Shown: piece after piece, positions 1 to 11,289 of the stretch | How positions within the stretch are numbered: position 1 is the first letter of the stretch | How the letters are laid out: each line of letters starts with the position of its first letter | NCBI GenBank assembly: GCA_963989385.1 | Contig: OZ022506.1 | Location: 22,941,903-23,005,902, forward strand | DNA: 64,000 nucleotides | Direction of reading: 5' to 3' | Origin: Ctena decussata | Lineage: Eukaryota > Mollusca > Bivalvia > Lucinida > Lucinidae | The notes under the pieces: model-generated | What the model was told of the DNA's origin: nothing | Seen by the model: only the letters and a program-made list of their open reading frames with translations | Databases searched by the model: none | Translations under genes and position numbers: made by a program

Positions 1-234
1 TCCTAAATGTCACATGTTGTTATGTCCTTTTGTTGTGGCTCCTAAATGTCACATGTTGTTATGTCCTTTTGTTGTGGTTCCTAAATGTCACATGTTGTTA
101 TGTCCGTTTGTTGTGGTTCCTAAATGTCACATGTTGTTATGTCCTTTTGTTGTGGCTCCTAAATGTCACATGTTGTTATGTCCTTTTGTTGTGGTTCCTA
201 AATGTCACATGTTGTTATGTCCGCTTGTCTATGG
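1..234 (+). repeat. 39-bp minisatellite, about six copies, cut by window edge
   Basis: Six head-to-tail copies of a 39-bp unit with the core ATGTCACATGTTGTTATGTC. The first five are nearly identical; the sixth decays near 220-234. The unit is exactly 13 codons, so two forward frames stay open through the array and give repeating peptides. That is a consequence of unit length and is not taken as coding evidence. The array begins at base 1, so its full size is unknown. Confidence 0.95.
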
Positions 235-1310
235 TCTCTAGCAATATGGTCACCTGAATTGCTGCCCATTCCGCTTTCTGTTTTGTTTTGTCTAGTAATT
301 TAAAAAAAGAAAGTAGGTAAATAAATAGACGTTGCTGCTGTTTGTTGTAAGGGTAGCTGAGTAAACACCTCTTTGGGAAAACTCTGTTCATTCGGTTTAC
401 CGTGCGTGACTTTCTTGATCTTTTGTCTGTTTGTGTGCGCTTATAGTTTTGAGGACGGGTGTAGAATTTGATTGTGTTAATTCCTGATCATTGCCTGTCT
501 AGCTTGAAACAACAGTATATATAACTGATCTAATAAACACGACATAAGTTCAATGTAAAATAGTCATTAAAAAAACAGCCGCTATTGCAATTACAAGACA
601 AATACGAATATCCAGAAAAGACAATGACTATAAAGTCCAACCTTCCCAAGACACCGAAAGAGGAGGAAGAAGCTAAAGAAAGGAGAAACACATAGGACAA
701 AACGGAAGAGCACACTTTCGATAACAAACACACTTAGACTACAACGAGGAATTGCAACATACAAACCGCTTTGGCAAAGTCAGTAGTGAAACTACTGGGG
801 GTTGAAACAAGTTTATCATACGACGTCGCATCTGAGAGTGTAATAAAGCCATGAATTAAAACGATAATCAACTAGTGGATTAAATATGCAAATTACGTCG
901 TAACCTTATGCGTTGACGTCCATAAAAACGTCGCGTTCTCTAATGACGAAATCGTGACGTTTTAGTGCAAATTTGCTAATAAAATGGGATTCAAGTGTTA
1001 TATGATAAGTTGAATCTTGCATTCGTGCTCCTGTATTATTGAATTTTTTAAAGTCGTTGGGGAAAACCAATAAAATGGTCGACATAGCCTCGCATCTGAT
1101 CTTTTTACCCAACTCGTTTAATAAATTCAGTAATACATGAGCACTCATGTTAGATCCTCTATCTATGCGCATTACCCTTCAGTTTTCTCCGATGCAACTT
1201 CAAACAGAACTATGTGTTTGGTCTGTGTTGGGGCCTCCTCCTAACGCTTCACTGAGACATCACAGTAAAATATGTAAAATCATCAGAAAACTATGCTGAA
1301 CCAAAGTTCA
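235..1310. other. No recognisable feature
   Basis: AT-rich sequence. The only ORFs are short (67 codons at 530-733 and 88 codons at 906-1172, both minus strand). They show no recognisable motif, codon bias or flanking splice or promoter context. Confidence 0.5.
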
Positions 1311-1533
1311 GGGGTCGTATTTATAAAACGACTTAAGTGGTTGCTATGCTGTTGCTAAGGCTGAATTTCTATAAAGGAGAATCCCTACAACTATGAAATT
1401 TGCTCTGGAGGAACATTCTGAAAAAGACTGTTCCTCCAGAGCTAATATCATAGTTGTAGGAAATCTTCTTCATAGAAATTTAGCCTTAGCAACAGCATAG
1501 CAAGGACTTAAGTGGTTTTATAAATACGACACG
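1311..1533. mobile_element. Palindromic MITE, family A, copy 1
   Basis: A long imperfect palindrome. The ends read GGGTCGTATTTATAAAACG inward and its complement outward, the arms continue through CTTAAGTGGTTGCTATGC and AACTATGAAATTTGCTCTGG, and a few bases form the centre. The same structure recurs at 12528, 21541 and 36338. There is no coding capacity. Its length (~220 bp), full-length arms and copy number fit a foldback-type MITE. The superfamily is not assigned. Confidence 0.9.
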
Positions 1534-2160
1534 AGGCATCACTGCGGTCTAAAGCAAGAGTATAAAAAGTATATTTTAAAACACGATGGGTCCGACTATA
1601 AAGACATTGATGTTCAGGTGCAATCGTCTATAACATAAAAAGGAGGGTGCCGATAGTTAGCCTAAGGTCCGACTCACGGTCTTGCAACCGAAGAGGCAGG
1701 CAAAGTTGTAAACCGTGACTGGGTTAACCATCACGCATGCAGTGTGTCACATGAAATAAATAGTGTAACCTTTTTTTGTATAAAGGACCTGGTATGATAA
1801 TGGCCATTTTTGGTCCCCATTCAAATTCTCTTAAAATTGCATGGTTTCTATTGCTTATTATTTGTGCGTATGGGAACAAACAGAAAAAATATGTTTCACT
1901 TTTGTTAATTCTCAGAATAACATGATTTCTGACATGCCTATGTTAGATCAATATTATGAAGGAAAATCGCAAGAAAAACTGAGTTTAATAGTTTTTCCTT
2001 TAAAGAAACAAGGCATTTACAGTAGCTTTTGAAAGCTCTTGATTATAGGCTTTTGATGAAATGCTTCTACGTTGGGTACCACGGCTAATTACCTGTGAAC
2101 TGCGTAAGGCCTGTCAAGGTACCCCACCCACTCAAATTTGCAAGTCTAGCGATGCTCACC

Positions 2161-2184
2161 AAAAAAAAAAAAAAAAAAAAAAAA
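2161..2184 (+). repeat. Poly(A) run of 24
   Basis: Twenty-four consecutive A residues inside the 924-bp TIR element. This could be the tail of an old retroposed insertion, but no retroposon body was recognised beside it. Confidence 0.95.
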
Positions 2185-2362
2185 TCCAACAAATCAGAAA
2201 TGTGTACCAAAATATTCCCTGTGTTCTACCTAGGAAAATGAATACCGACAACATATGTTTATTTTGTCTATTAGCGCAGATATGGGCGTTTTTTGTGTTG
2301 AGAAAACAGGGAAAAGTTCCAAAAGCTGCTAGCTTGGTAACAAAAATTTAAAAACAAACATA

Positions 2363-2459
2363 GAGCCCGGTCTCCAGCACATTTAATATATTCATGGCAT
2401 GTAAATATATCAAAATTATGTCTGCATATAAAATATAAAATGTGCTGGAGGCCGGGCTC
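2363..2459. repeat. Nested inverted repeat (GAGCCCGG...CCGGGCTC)
   Basis: The arms start GAGCCCGGTCTCCAGCACAT and end with a near-exact complement, separated by about 50 AT-rich bases. It lies wholly inside the 924-bp TIR element, so it is either a later MITE insertion or part of the element's own design. Confidence 0.8.
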
Positions 2460-3212
2460 AAATATTTTGAAGGCCGCAAAGGCTACCAAATTCGTCATTT
2501 TCGTCGAAATCCTTTGGGGTATGAGTATGTATAAGATTGAAAACACAAATATTTTATTTTATACAAGAACTGGTTGATTTTGTATTTGCTGTTACATTTT
2601 AGGTTAGAATTTTCCTATGAATGCATTTTAGTTATCGAAATAGAACTTTCGAAAAATGAGTTTTCTGGGGGCCAAATATGGGCCTTATCATACCAGGTCC
2701 TTTATTATTTCATTGAATTATTCCGAAAATGAGTTTAATTTGTTATCTTTTTGAGCTTAATAAACATTGTCTCCATAAAATGCAGGTTCCTATACACCAT
2801 GTATAAAACTTGTCCCTTACAACAATTCTGAAATTCGGCTATACAACTAGAGTGTTTTTGACAGTTTTGCGATATCTATAGCGTTAAACAGTTACTACTA
2901 TACGTATGCTGATTATTAAAGTTTTTGATGTGTCTTGATGTACTATCAAAACAAATAAGCTGAGAAATAGGTAAAGTACATGTATGCTTACTGAATGACA
3001 TATTTTTACCACTGGTCGTTCCAAGGCATTTGTTCTATTGCAGTTCCTCTTTGCAATACATTGTGCTCTTTCTGAACTTGTAAACTAAGTCTCCCGAAAA
3101 ATTCAGGTACCGATATGTTCTACTGAAACCGTGTCCCTCAGAACTAATTCTAAATGTGGGACAAAACAACTTTACAGAGTTTGCGTCACTTATAGCGTTG
3201 TTAAGAAGTTGA

Positions 3213-3440
3213 GCAGTTACTGTTTATTCTCATTATTAAAAGTCATTACATGAGTGTAACACTTATATGTCTTTAATAATGGGAATAAGCAGTTACTGTT
3301 TATTCTCATTATTAAAAGTCATTACATGAGTGTAACACTTATATGGCTTTAATAATGGGAATAAGCAGTTACTGTTTATTCTCATTATTAAAAGTCATTA
3401 CATGAGTGTAACACTTATATGACTTTAATAATGGGGATAC
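3213..3440 (+). repeat. 76-bp tandem repeat, three copies, inside a palindrome
   Basis: GCAGTTACTGTTTATTCTCA recurs at 3213, 3289 and 3365, an exact 76-bp period, and the copies are nearly identical. Each monomer is itself a hairpin, with ATTATTAAAAGTCATTACA-like and TAATGG-flanked complementary ends. The array is bounded by inverted sequences (GTTAAGAAGTTGAGCAGTTA before, complementary bases after). Recent unequal exchange or replication slippage is likely. Confidence 0.9.
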
Positions 3441-3527
3441 ACAGTAACTGCTCATCTTCTTAACAATGTTTTAAGTGTTGCAAACTCCGTATAACTTTTA
3501 AAACAAACAAGCTGAGAAATAAGTAAG

Positions 3528-3729
3528 GATAGATAGCTCACGATTTTACCTCCCTTTTAACAGTATTTCAGTCATATCGACATGATGGGACGGGCGATAT
3601 GCTAATGAAAAGCTGTGTGCAATGGAACTCCGTTTAGGATAGAAAAGCTTCTCGCCTTAAGCAGGGCTCGAATCCGGGTCGCTAGATCAGTATGCCAGCG
3701 CTTAACACACTGAGCTACCGGGACTCCTT
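3528..3729 (-). mobile_element. tRNA-derived SINE with probable target-site duplications
   Basis: On the minus strand a tRNA-like head starts near 3727, with a body down to a tail containing GACTGAAATACTGTTAAAAG and ending in a short ATAG-type repeat. The sequence AGAAATAAGTAAGG at 3514-3527 and AGAAACAAGTAAAG at 3730-3743 look like 14-bp target duplications (two mismatches). The host block's other copies contain this site once, which supports insertion. The tail resembles that of the retroposon ending near 51590, suggesting shared retrotransposition machinery. Confidence 0.75.
3661..3727 (-). promoter_or_regulatory. Pol III internal promoter (tRNA-like head of the SINE)
   Basis: On the minus strand, TAGCTCAGTGTGTTAAGC matches an A box and GGATTCGAGCC a B box, spaced as in a tRNA. 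The acceptor and T stems do not pair properly, so this is a tRNA-derived promoter and not a functional tRNA gene. Confidence 0.7.
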
Positions 3730-4175
3730 AGAAACAAGTAAAGTATGCTTTCTTAATGACCAATATTCTCCCTGCTATCCGTTTATTCAATTGCAGTAAC
3801 TGTTCCTCTTTGTTAGACCTTGTGCTTTTTCTGTACGTGTAAACTAAGTCTCCATACAATTCAGGTACCGATAAGCTCTGTTGACAACGTCTTCCCAGCA
3901 CTAATTCTCAATGTTTGCCAAAAAATAGCATAATTTTTTAAAGAGTTTGAAACACTTCTAGAGTTGTTAAGAAGTCAGCTAATTACTTAAATAATGGGAA
4001 TAAACAGTAACTGCTCAAATTCTTATCAATGCTAATAGTGTTGCAAACTTTGTAAAACTTTCAAAACAAAAAAGATGAGAAACAAGAAAAGTTCGCTATC
4101 CTTACCACCAGTATTTTCACAACGGACCGTTCTAAGACATTTAATCTGTTTCAGTTCCTCTTTTTAAAGATAAAG

Positions 4176-5276
4176 TGTCTTTTTTCGACAATGAGCTGCC
4201 ATGTTTCGTTCTTTTTTGTTTCTCCGTTCTTCTTTATTCGGTGTCTTGGAAGAACTCTTCTTTGTGATAAAGTCAATTGCTGGTTATAGGTTATCTTCAT
4301 CTATATTTTACTATCATTGTATATATGGTTCAGCTGCTTAATAAATTGTAACTAGCAAATTACCCAAAATAATCACATGAGCTGCGTCACCATTTAATAT
4401 TAATTATGAAGATGCACATTATAGATTAACATTGATAATTAACGGATGTAATGATTGCTTTGACATAAAGGGAAGCGTTTTTATGAAACTGTTGCATTAA
4501 TGCAAATGTGAAATATTGTATTTAAACAGCGATAAACAGATTATAAATTGAAAATAATTTAATAAATAAATAGAAAACAAGAAATAGATAAGATATATAA
4601 ATAGAATAAAGCGAAGGAGATGGATTGTTATATTGATATATGTTCACGTCTTGCATATGCGGAATATAAAAGAACTTGAGTCATGAAGAAATGCCGACAC
4701 CATGAATCAGTAAAAGTGCCTAGAAACCATGTGAACATTTTGCAACCATGAACAATTCTGGAGAAATCTGAATATCAATTTATTCCGTCTTCTTTTCATT
4801 AAGTAGGTTTTTTTTACAAATGTCAGGTTTCTGTTTGATTTTATTTACCTTTAGATATTGTTGTCCTGTATTAAGCGTATTCCATCAAGTCTTAGAAAAA
4901 CACTGTTCGTCAAGACTAACTTAAATGCATAATGAGACGTTTGTATGATATAAGGCATACCCATCTCTGGGTAAAATAATTACTGTTAATCAATATGGGA
5001 GCGGAATAGCTGAAGACTGTAAGATGCAACACATGTTTAACAACTCTTCTAAATGTCTGATCCTGCCATTGACTTTTGAAGGGAATTTGCAGACAATTTT
5101 TGAAGGAGTAAATTAAACAGCTGTACACGAACAGAAAAAAAGATTCAGACAAGATTACGCACCATACTGTCAAGTGTAAGGATATTCGCACTTTGTTGTC
5201 TAGGATTTAAAATGTATTAAGTATTTCATGAACAAACAATCAAGAATTGTGTGCATAATTTTATCTATGTCTTCAC
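4176..5276. other. No recognisable feature
   Basis: Very AT-rich. The one ORF of note (4916-5191, minus, 91 codons) has no motif I recognise and no flanking gene context. Confidence 0.5.
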
Positions 5277-5472
5277 TTAACTCTTTCGGCGCCAAATTTT
5301 TCAGACGACAAATTTTCGTCTGCTCAAATCATCAGACGACAGATTTGTAATTGGAAATTTTAACAATCTAAAGACATTTTTCATAAAATCAGGCTTTTTA
5401 AGTTCATATTTGATCTGGATATACGCTGTTTGCAAAGTCGCATTTTTGCGACTTTGGCGCCGAAAGAGTTAA
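5277..5472. mobile_element. TTAA-flanked MITE, piggyBac-like
   Basis: A 196-bp element bounded by TTAA on both sides with inverted ends CTCTTTCGGCGCCAAA / TTTGGCGCCGAAAGAG. The interior contains repeated CAGACGACA/TCGTCTGC motifs. A TTAA target duplication and a C-Y-C-T-T-T start are hallmarks of piggyBac-type elements. There is no coding capacity. Related TTAA-bounded copies are at 31785 and 58829. Confidence 0.8.
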
Positions 5473-5911
5473 CTCTGCTAATAAATCAAAATATATTTAC
5501 CACAACGCTAATGAGGAATACTCCAGCCAAACAAATTGTAATCACGTAACGCAATATCCTCTCTTGAGTTTCTGGTTTGACTGCCACATAAGATAAAACA
5601 ATCCAATACGCTCGTTCCATTGCATGATAACTTATATTTTAGTATTATTAAATTTCCATAATCAGTCTGCCCACCTCCAATAACGATCCAAATGATTTTA
5701 AGCCATTTCTTTTCTCTGCGTTTCACCACTAATCTCTAATTCTAAAGTATAAACGTGAATAAGTGTAATATTTATTGTTCCAATTTATGCCATTCCATTT
5801 CGCTTTGGTTCCCCCTTTTTATTGTCTTTTATTTAGTTTTCAACCAAAATAGAATTCTCGATATGTTACTGCCATTTAAATGTTTGAGATTTGATTCCTG
5901 TTAGATAATAT
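5473..5911. other. No recognisable feature
   Basis: AT-rich. The only ORF (5508-5729, minus, 73 codons) is unrecognised. Confidence 0.5.
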
Positions 5912-6147
5912 GAGCCGCGACGTGACAAAACCAACAATGTGGTCGTGCGTCCAGCGCAGACTCAGATCAGCCTGGGCATCCGCCCAGTCTGATCAGAGTC
6001 TTCGCTTTCCGCATGAAGGTAGCTTAGTCCCTCAGCTACCCTTTAAGCGCTTAGCAAAGAGTCTGATCAGACTGGGTGAATGTCCAGGCTGATCTGAGTC
6101 TGCGCTGGGCGCACAACCACATTGTTGGTTTTCTCGCGTCGCGGCTC
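5912..6147 (+). mobile_element. Palindromic MITE, family B (GAGCCGCGAC ends), copy 1
   Basis: A near full-length palindrome of about 236 bp. The outer ends are GAGCCGCGAC and GTCGCGGCTC. The arms contain AAAACCAACAATGTGGT and its complement, then a block rich in GATCAG with GCCTGGGCATCCGCCCAG. A short asymmetric centre (GGTAGCTTAG) defines orientation. A 60-codon ORF across it is a by-product. The family recurs at 6429, 10869, 20799, 21215, 29209, 31070 and 53210. Confidence 0.95.
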
Positions 6148-6428
6148 AATTATAGTTTCTACTTCCAATAAAATGCATTCGTTATTTTATTGTACACTTG
6201 CATAGCAAACGAAATAAAACACAATAGCTTTTGTGACACTGATTCTTCAGTGCCTCATTAGCCAGTCAAGTATCCTTTAAAAGTCAGCAGTCCCCAATAT
6301 GGCTCTCGTATGAAGCCATAGAGAGTACTGAACAGAATCCGTACTGTCCGCTAGCTAACGAGCTGGACAATTACAGAACATAACGTCGAAGTTACACACT
6401 TAATCACGGGCACAGCAAAAGGTATTAT

Positions 6429-6664
6429 GGGCCGCGACATGAGAAAAACAACATTGTGGTTGTGCGGCCAGCGCAGACTCAGATCAGCCTGGGCATCCGC
6501 CCAGTCTGATCAGAGTCTTCGCTGTCCACATGGAGGTAGCTTAGACCCTTAGCTACCCTTTGAACACCTAACAAAGAGTCTGATCAAACTAGGCGGATGC
6601 CCAGGCTGATCTAAGTCTGCACTGGGCGCACGACCATATTGTTGGTTTTCTCGTGTCGCGGCTC
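6429..6664 (+). mobile_element. Palindromic MITE, family B, copy 2
   Basis: Same architecture and orientation as the copy at 5912, about 280 bp away. The first base group is GGGCCGCGAC instead of GAGCCGCGAC. Two copies this close show how densely the family has inserted here. Confidence 0.95.
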
Positions 6665-7900
6665 TTATATAGTCTGAACGCGAGACTTTGAAATCTCTTT
6701 AGGTTGTCTTTTATGTCTCGAACATTCTCTTTAGTCATCGAATATTTTCACGTTTCACCACTGTCCGTCTGTCTATGTGTCCACCTGTCAGTTGATCGCA
6801 CAAGAATAAATGTAAAACACATTTCCTCCCACACTCTTCAAGTTCACAGTTTGAAACTTTGTACAGCTAGTGAAAATATATTTAAAAAATCCCCAAAACA
6901 TGGAATTCTTTAGGGGTAAAATGCAATTTTCGGCAAATTTATGGCATTATTTGCCGTAATATAGGGTACCAATTTTGCAAAGATTGCACAGCTGTAACTA
7001 GCGTTTCGAATATGTTCTTGTCACTCGCTTGCAGGCGCTTTTGCGCCTGCAATTCAAAGCCCCGGGAGCTCTATGGTAGAGGATTGGTAAAGCATATTTT
7101 ACCTACAAAATACATTACTTTCAATGATTTTTATTTCGTTACGACACCAACTTCCGCTTCCGTATTATCCAAATTGGATTGGTTTGAATAAAAATCCACA
7201 AAATAACTAAAAAATAGAGGTCGGACCGTCTTCCTGACGCTACATTACGTAATGACGTCAAACGTTCCGTTTGAGAAAAACGAGATAGCGTCAACTTAAA
7301 CCGCTTCTGAGGCATTAGATCACTACATGGTCAGCACACAAAATGCAAGGAGCAGGAGCATCGGGTGAAATTAAAAGGAATTAGAAAGCGACATAGAGAA
7401 GAAATAAAAAGAATTACAGCCCGTTTTTCGTGGGGAAACGCAAGTAGGGGAAAAGCTGTTCTCTGACAGTTTCTCATCAGTTTGTCAGACGGAATTCGCT
7501 GCTGTTGAGTTGCAATAATTTCATTGCAAAATTCATACGACAAAACACCACCTGTAGGGATATGCTGTACAATAATTTATGTATAAATTTTGCAATGAAG
7601 AAATAATACAATTCTATTACTGTAACTATGGAGAGCGTTGTAAAAAGCGATGTGCTCGCCTAAGAAGGGCTAATTTCATATTAATTAACCTTTGTATGTA
7701 TGTTTGTTTGCTTGTCCTTTTTCTCTTCCTCTTGGTGTCGTGGGCTGGCAGTGGTTTGTGATTGTGGCATACCCTGACCCTTTCTAGTAACATTTTAACA
7801 GGCAAATGTCTATAATAAGGCTATCGGTATCACAAATTCCGCAAATCTTTAGTCAAATGTAATTAATGCCACTACGACCTGCACTAAAATATTTCGTTAG
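6665..7900. other. No gene recognised; one short hairpin
   Basis: Contains a perfect hairpin at 7031-7050 (GCAGGCGC-TTTT-GCGCCTGC shape) and several 60-70 codon ORFs without recognisable motifs. TTGGTGTCG-type sequence near 7728-7770 weakly resembles 25040-25110. Confidence 0.5.
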
Positions 7901-7945
7901 TCCTCTCGTTACAAAGGAACCCGGATACGACATGAAAACAATGCG

Positions 7946-8060
7946 GCAGACTGCATACTTAGTGGACAATGCAATCAAGGTTGATAATTTCACTGCCCTC
8001 TTCAATTGCATGCCGTTGGGTCGGGCCTCATATTTAATGATTGATCCGACCCAAGAAGTT
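7946..8060 (+). repeat. Family C 5' end, partial copy
   Basis: GCAATCAAGGTTGATAA followed by GGGTCGGGCCTC resembles the opening of the family C copies at 11310 and (reversed) 50100. The rest of the element is missing. Overlapping ORFs on both strands (for example 7853-8203 minus, 116 codons) fall in this repeat and are not called as genes. Confidence 0.45.
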
Positions 8061-8433
8061 TCTACTAAGTTGGTTGGGGAGTTGGTTGGGGTTTGATGAT
8101 CTGCCTTTGGTTGGGCCCGTTTCGGTTCAACTGTTGGACGGACTGCTTTTGCTTTTTTTCGCGGCACAGCCGCATATAATTTCAGTACTGTTCCACATTT
8201 CACAAGATTTCATTGGTCAAATAACGCGTATGTCAAAATTTAGAAAATAATATCAAAGGTCAATGAATATTTAATCTTCGTTCTTCCCGTCGTACTGCAT
8301 TGCATAAATACTAGCACTCAGTCTGATATTAATTCAAAATCTTTCTCTTGTTTGTAAATTAAAAATAGAAGTTTTATCGAATTGCGTATGACTTTTATCT
8401 AAGAAATAGATCAGCTCTTACAAGAAACTTACC

Positions 8434-8960
8434 TATTCGATTGTACGACGGTGGGTCGGGCCTCAGACTTTATGAAGGCGCCAACCTAACCTAACTTAAT
8501 AGTAACACAGACGGTTAGCGCCTAACCCCCGTTCCGGGACGTTTTGGTCGGACCCGCCGTGATTTAACTGGTAAGTTTCTTCTGCTCCAGAATTTCAGTG
8601 TTGCTATTTCTGTCATCATGTTTGTTTTATCTTAATTTTAATTTTGATTTCCATGTTCCTGAGAGTAAGGACTCTTCCACGCAAACCGAACAACTAAGAG
8701 TCTGATGAATCAAAGCAGGATCCAAAGGGCTCGACTGGAAACTGGTTAAGGCCCCCAGTTATTGTTGGCCATCCCAAGGCGACACTTCTGTTTTGGTTAA
8801 TGTTTTACGTATACTTTTGTATATTGTCAGGGTTGGTGCTTTTGGTAAATTAAGCCTGTTGTGTGGGCGGTGGTTGTTTTTGTCCGGTTAAAGAACTAAG
8901 TATCTGATGAACCAAGGCGGAATAAAGGGCGAGGGGGTCGGTCGACCGAAAACAACACGG
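8434..8960 (+). repeat. Interspersed repeat family C, copy 1 (partial)
   Basis: From TTGTACGACGGTGGGTCGGG through GTTTGTTTTATCTTAATTTT and GGCCATCCCAAGGCGACAC. It aligns colinearly with 11340-11780 and, in reverse, with 49670-50110. It has no intact ORF and no TIRs I can see. It may be a non-autonomous element of unknown class. The 3' part seen in the 11290 copy is missing. Confidence 0.8.
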
Positions 8961-10470
8961 TATCTCCCCTGCAACTTGGTGATGCCCTCAACATGGACAG
9001 CTCTCTTTCTTTCTTGGGCATTTAATCACCTTATTCACGATTTCACATTTGTTCATTAGCTGTGCAGAATTCACTGTTTCTAAGTTTCTAAGCCTATTTT
9101 CATTTCGCCTTCGTTCAACTGTTCCGAACGCTTGAGGGCTGAAATTGTTTCCATAAAATTCCTTTCTGACGCGCAAAATTAGCACTTTAAACATTTGTTT
9201 ATTAAGAGCAGTTAATAAAACTGTTAAATAGAACAAGTTTCAATTTCTTAAAGCCATTAATTCTCTCAAACGTTATGAAATTAATGTCTTTCTCCCGGGA
9301 GTTTAAATTACAAAAAATCGTCTCTCTGTTACAATGACCTCTTATCCAAACCAATATCTTTTGTTAAAAAGGAACATATATTTTCTAAAGTCTAAAGGAA
9401 AAAAAAAGATAACCTAACACATTTCGGTGAGTTTCCGTTTTTGAAACCGCAGGCAATACTTAATCCTAGCAGAAATCAGGTTTCCTGAAGCCATCTAGTT
9501 TCTGAAATTCAGAAATTGGCCGCGTCAGGTGATTTTTATTGTATCCAGTTTGCAATCAACATAACTCAGGTCGTCTTTTACATATGGGGCCTCTTTAATA
9601 TGGGCACTCTGTAATGGCATGTACCGTACTTGTACAAAAACGCGCATTTTTATCATGGAATATTCCGTAAAGTACAAAGTCTACGCTGATGGACGTATAC
9701 TACTGTTTGTACGCCTGTATGGTGGCCATTTGGCCCGTTTCAAAGCGACAGTTTTTTTTAAAGTTCTGTGTTGGCATTAATATGACAGAAATTATTTGTG
9801 CATTGATGCGCGATGTGCGTTGATGCGCGATGGTATGCGGTGATTTAGTGTTTTTGAATGCAAAAATAGGTGGAAAACATAGCTCTTTCCGCCTGACGTG
9901 GCCCAGCTAATTATCCCAATTTGGAAAATGGAAACGATGGTTGTATGATAGGAGACGATAAATTTGTATATATAGTTTAATTGAGAGCTGAACGAATCAC
10001 ATAAAATATAAGAAAGTAGAGAAATACCCTACAGCAAGTGCAAACAGGGACGAATCAGTTCAGCCTGTGCATCCATACCTGAGTGTTTAACATCTGCGTC
10101 AACAATTTATGGATCCCATGAAGCCAGCTGCTTAATGTCGGATAAGGCTGCATTAATGCCAATGCGGTTCAGAATATTCTCTGTTCTTGTATTCTAATAT
10201 GTTATTTTCCCGAATTTCGACGTATATGCGTATCAAACAATCATTTGATTTAGAAGATTTTGAGTAAAATAATTCTTAACTATGTTTGGGACGGGCTGAT
10301 AACAACTTCAAAACGGAAACACAATCTGTCATTTATCTATAAAGCAGTTTAAACTCCGCGAGAAGCTCGAAATTTGGCGTCTTTAAAAGGCAGCTCATAA
10401 ACTTAGCACGAAGGGTTTCAATTATTTTGAGTCACCTGTTGGAATGAATCAGGGTGTATCATTTTTTTTT
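8961..10470. other. No recognisable feature
   Basis: AT-rich. The only local structure is a small direct repeat (TTGATGCGCGATG type) near 9803-9832 and a T run that leads into a G run at the end. The ORF at 8988-9236 minus (82 codons) is unrecognised. Confidence 0.5.
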
Positions 10471-10489
10471 GGGGGGGGGGGGGGGGGGG
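10462..10489 (+). repeat. T9-G19 homopolymer junction
   Basis: Nine T residues run straight into nineteen G residues. Length is likely to be polymorphic and hard to sequence accurately. Confidence 0.95.
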
Positions 10490-10868
10490 TCTCATAGGTA
10501 TACTGAGCAGTAAGGAATCTGCGATAAATCGTTGATTCCATAATTAAAATTATTATGCAGCCAAACTAACAAAATCAATAATGATGAATAAGCTAAGGCC
10601 GAAAAAAAAATGTACGTTTTAGGCTACATGAAATTTTAAGATAGGGACGGTATGTCGTAAAAAAAAAAAATATAATTTTGTTTTATGTTATTTCATGGGA
10701 ATGAGAGGGACACAAAATAGCCGAACTGGGAATTCCGGATCCCTTTGAAGTCCCATAAAATGCTTAAAAAATTAGGGTCGGGGCAAAAAATAAGGCATGG
10801 TCAGGTAACCTGAAACCCATTAGTCTTAATTTTAGGGCTAAGGTCGTGATTGAAAAAAACGTGGAAAA

Positions 10869-11104
10869 GAGCCGCGACACGAGAAAACCAACAATGTGGT
10901 TGTGCGCCCAGCGCAGATTCAGATCAGCCTGGGCATCCGCCCAGTCTGATCAGAGTCTTTGCTGTCCGCATGGAGGTAGCTTACTCCCTTTGCTACCCTT
11001 TCAGCGCTTAGCAAAGAGTCTGGTCAGACTGAGCGGATGCCCAGGCTGATTTGAGTCTGCGCTGGGCGCAAAACCACATTGTTGGTTTTCTCGTGTCGCG
11101 GCTC
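10869..11104 (+). mobile_element. Palindromic MITE, family B, copy 3
   Basis: 236 bp, ends GAGCCGCGACACGAGAAAAC and its near-exact complement, same orientation as the first two copies. The ORF at 10846-11049 is a shadow of the palindrome. Confidence 0.95.
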
Positions 11105-11289
11105 AAATGCACTCATAGATGGTAGTTGTCTGCAGCTGTCACAATTACTCTGATTTCATAAGTACGCATAGATTTGCTACCTTAAATCGGTCTTGTATAA
11201 ATGCAGGAAAATAATTGGTAAAAATGGTTTTCCTTATCATTTTAAGAAGATAATAATTCGATTTAGATAGGATTGGTTTCGATATACGA

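Larger units (their letters stand above)
1781..2704. mobile_element. 924-bp non-autonomous TIR element
   Basis: The left end TAAAGGACCTGGTATGATAA and right end TTATCATACCAGGTCCTTTA are exact reverse complements, and similarity continues inward through GGCC...TTTGG. TA dinucleotides flank both ends. The interior has a 24-base A run, a separate inverted repeat at 2363-2459 and only short unrecognised ORFs. This is probably a deletion derivative of a cut-and-paste DNA transposon. TA flanks suggest Tc1/mariner-type insertion, but no transposase remains to confirm it. Confidence 0.8.
2750..4175 (+). repeat. Three degenerate tandem copies of a 300-400 bp block
   Basis: Shared landmarks recur in the same order near 2755-3055, 3060-3530 and 3790-4160. 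They are a stretch like GTAAACTAAGTCTCC, then a CAGGTACCGATA-like segment, a GTTGTTAAGAAGT-like segment, then AAAACAAACAAGCTGAGAAA. Copies two and three are closest. Copy two is expanded by the 76-bp array, and a SINE sits between copies two and three. The ancestral unit is non-coding. Confidence 0.7.

Noticed and set aside
3661..3727. Functional tRNA gene on the minus strand
   Set aside because: A and B boxes are good, but acceptor and T stems do not pair; it is the head of a SINE with target duplications.
7853..8203. 116-codon minus-strand ORF
   Set aside because: It overlaps a family C fragment and two plus-strand ORFs; composition follows the repeat.
10040..10190. Diverged family B MITE
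   Set aside because: CAGCCTGTGCATCC recalls family B arms, but no matching second arm or terminal sequence could be found.
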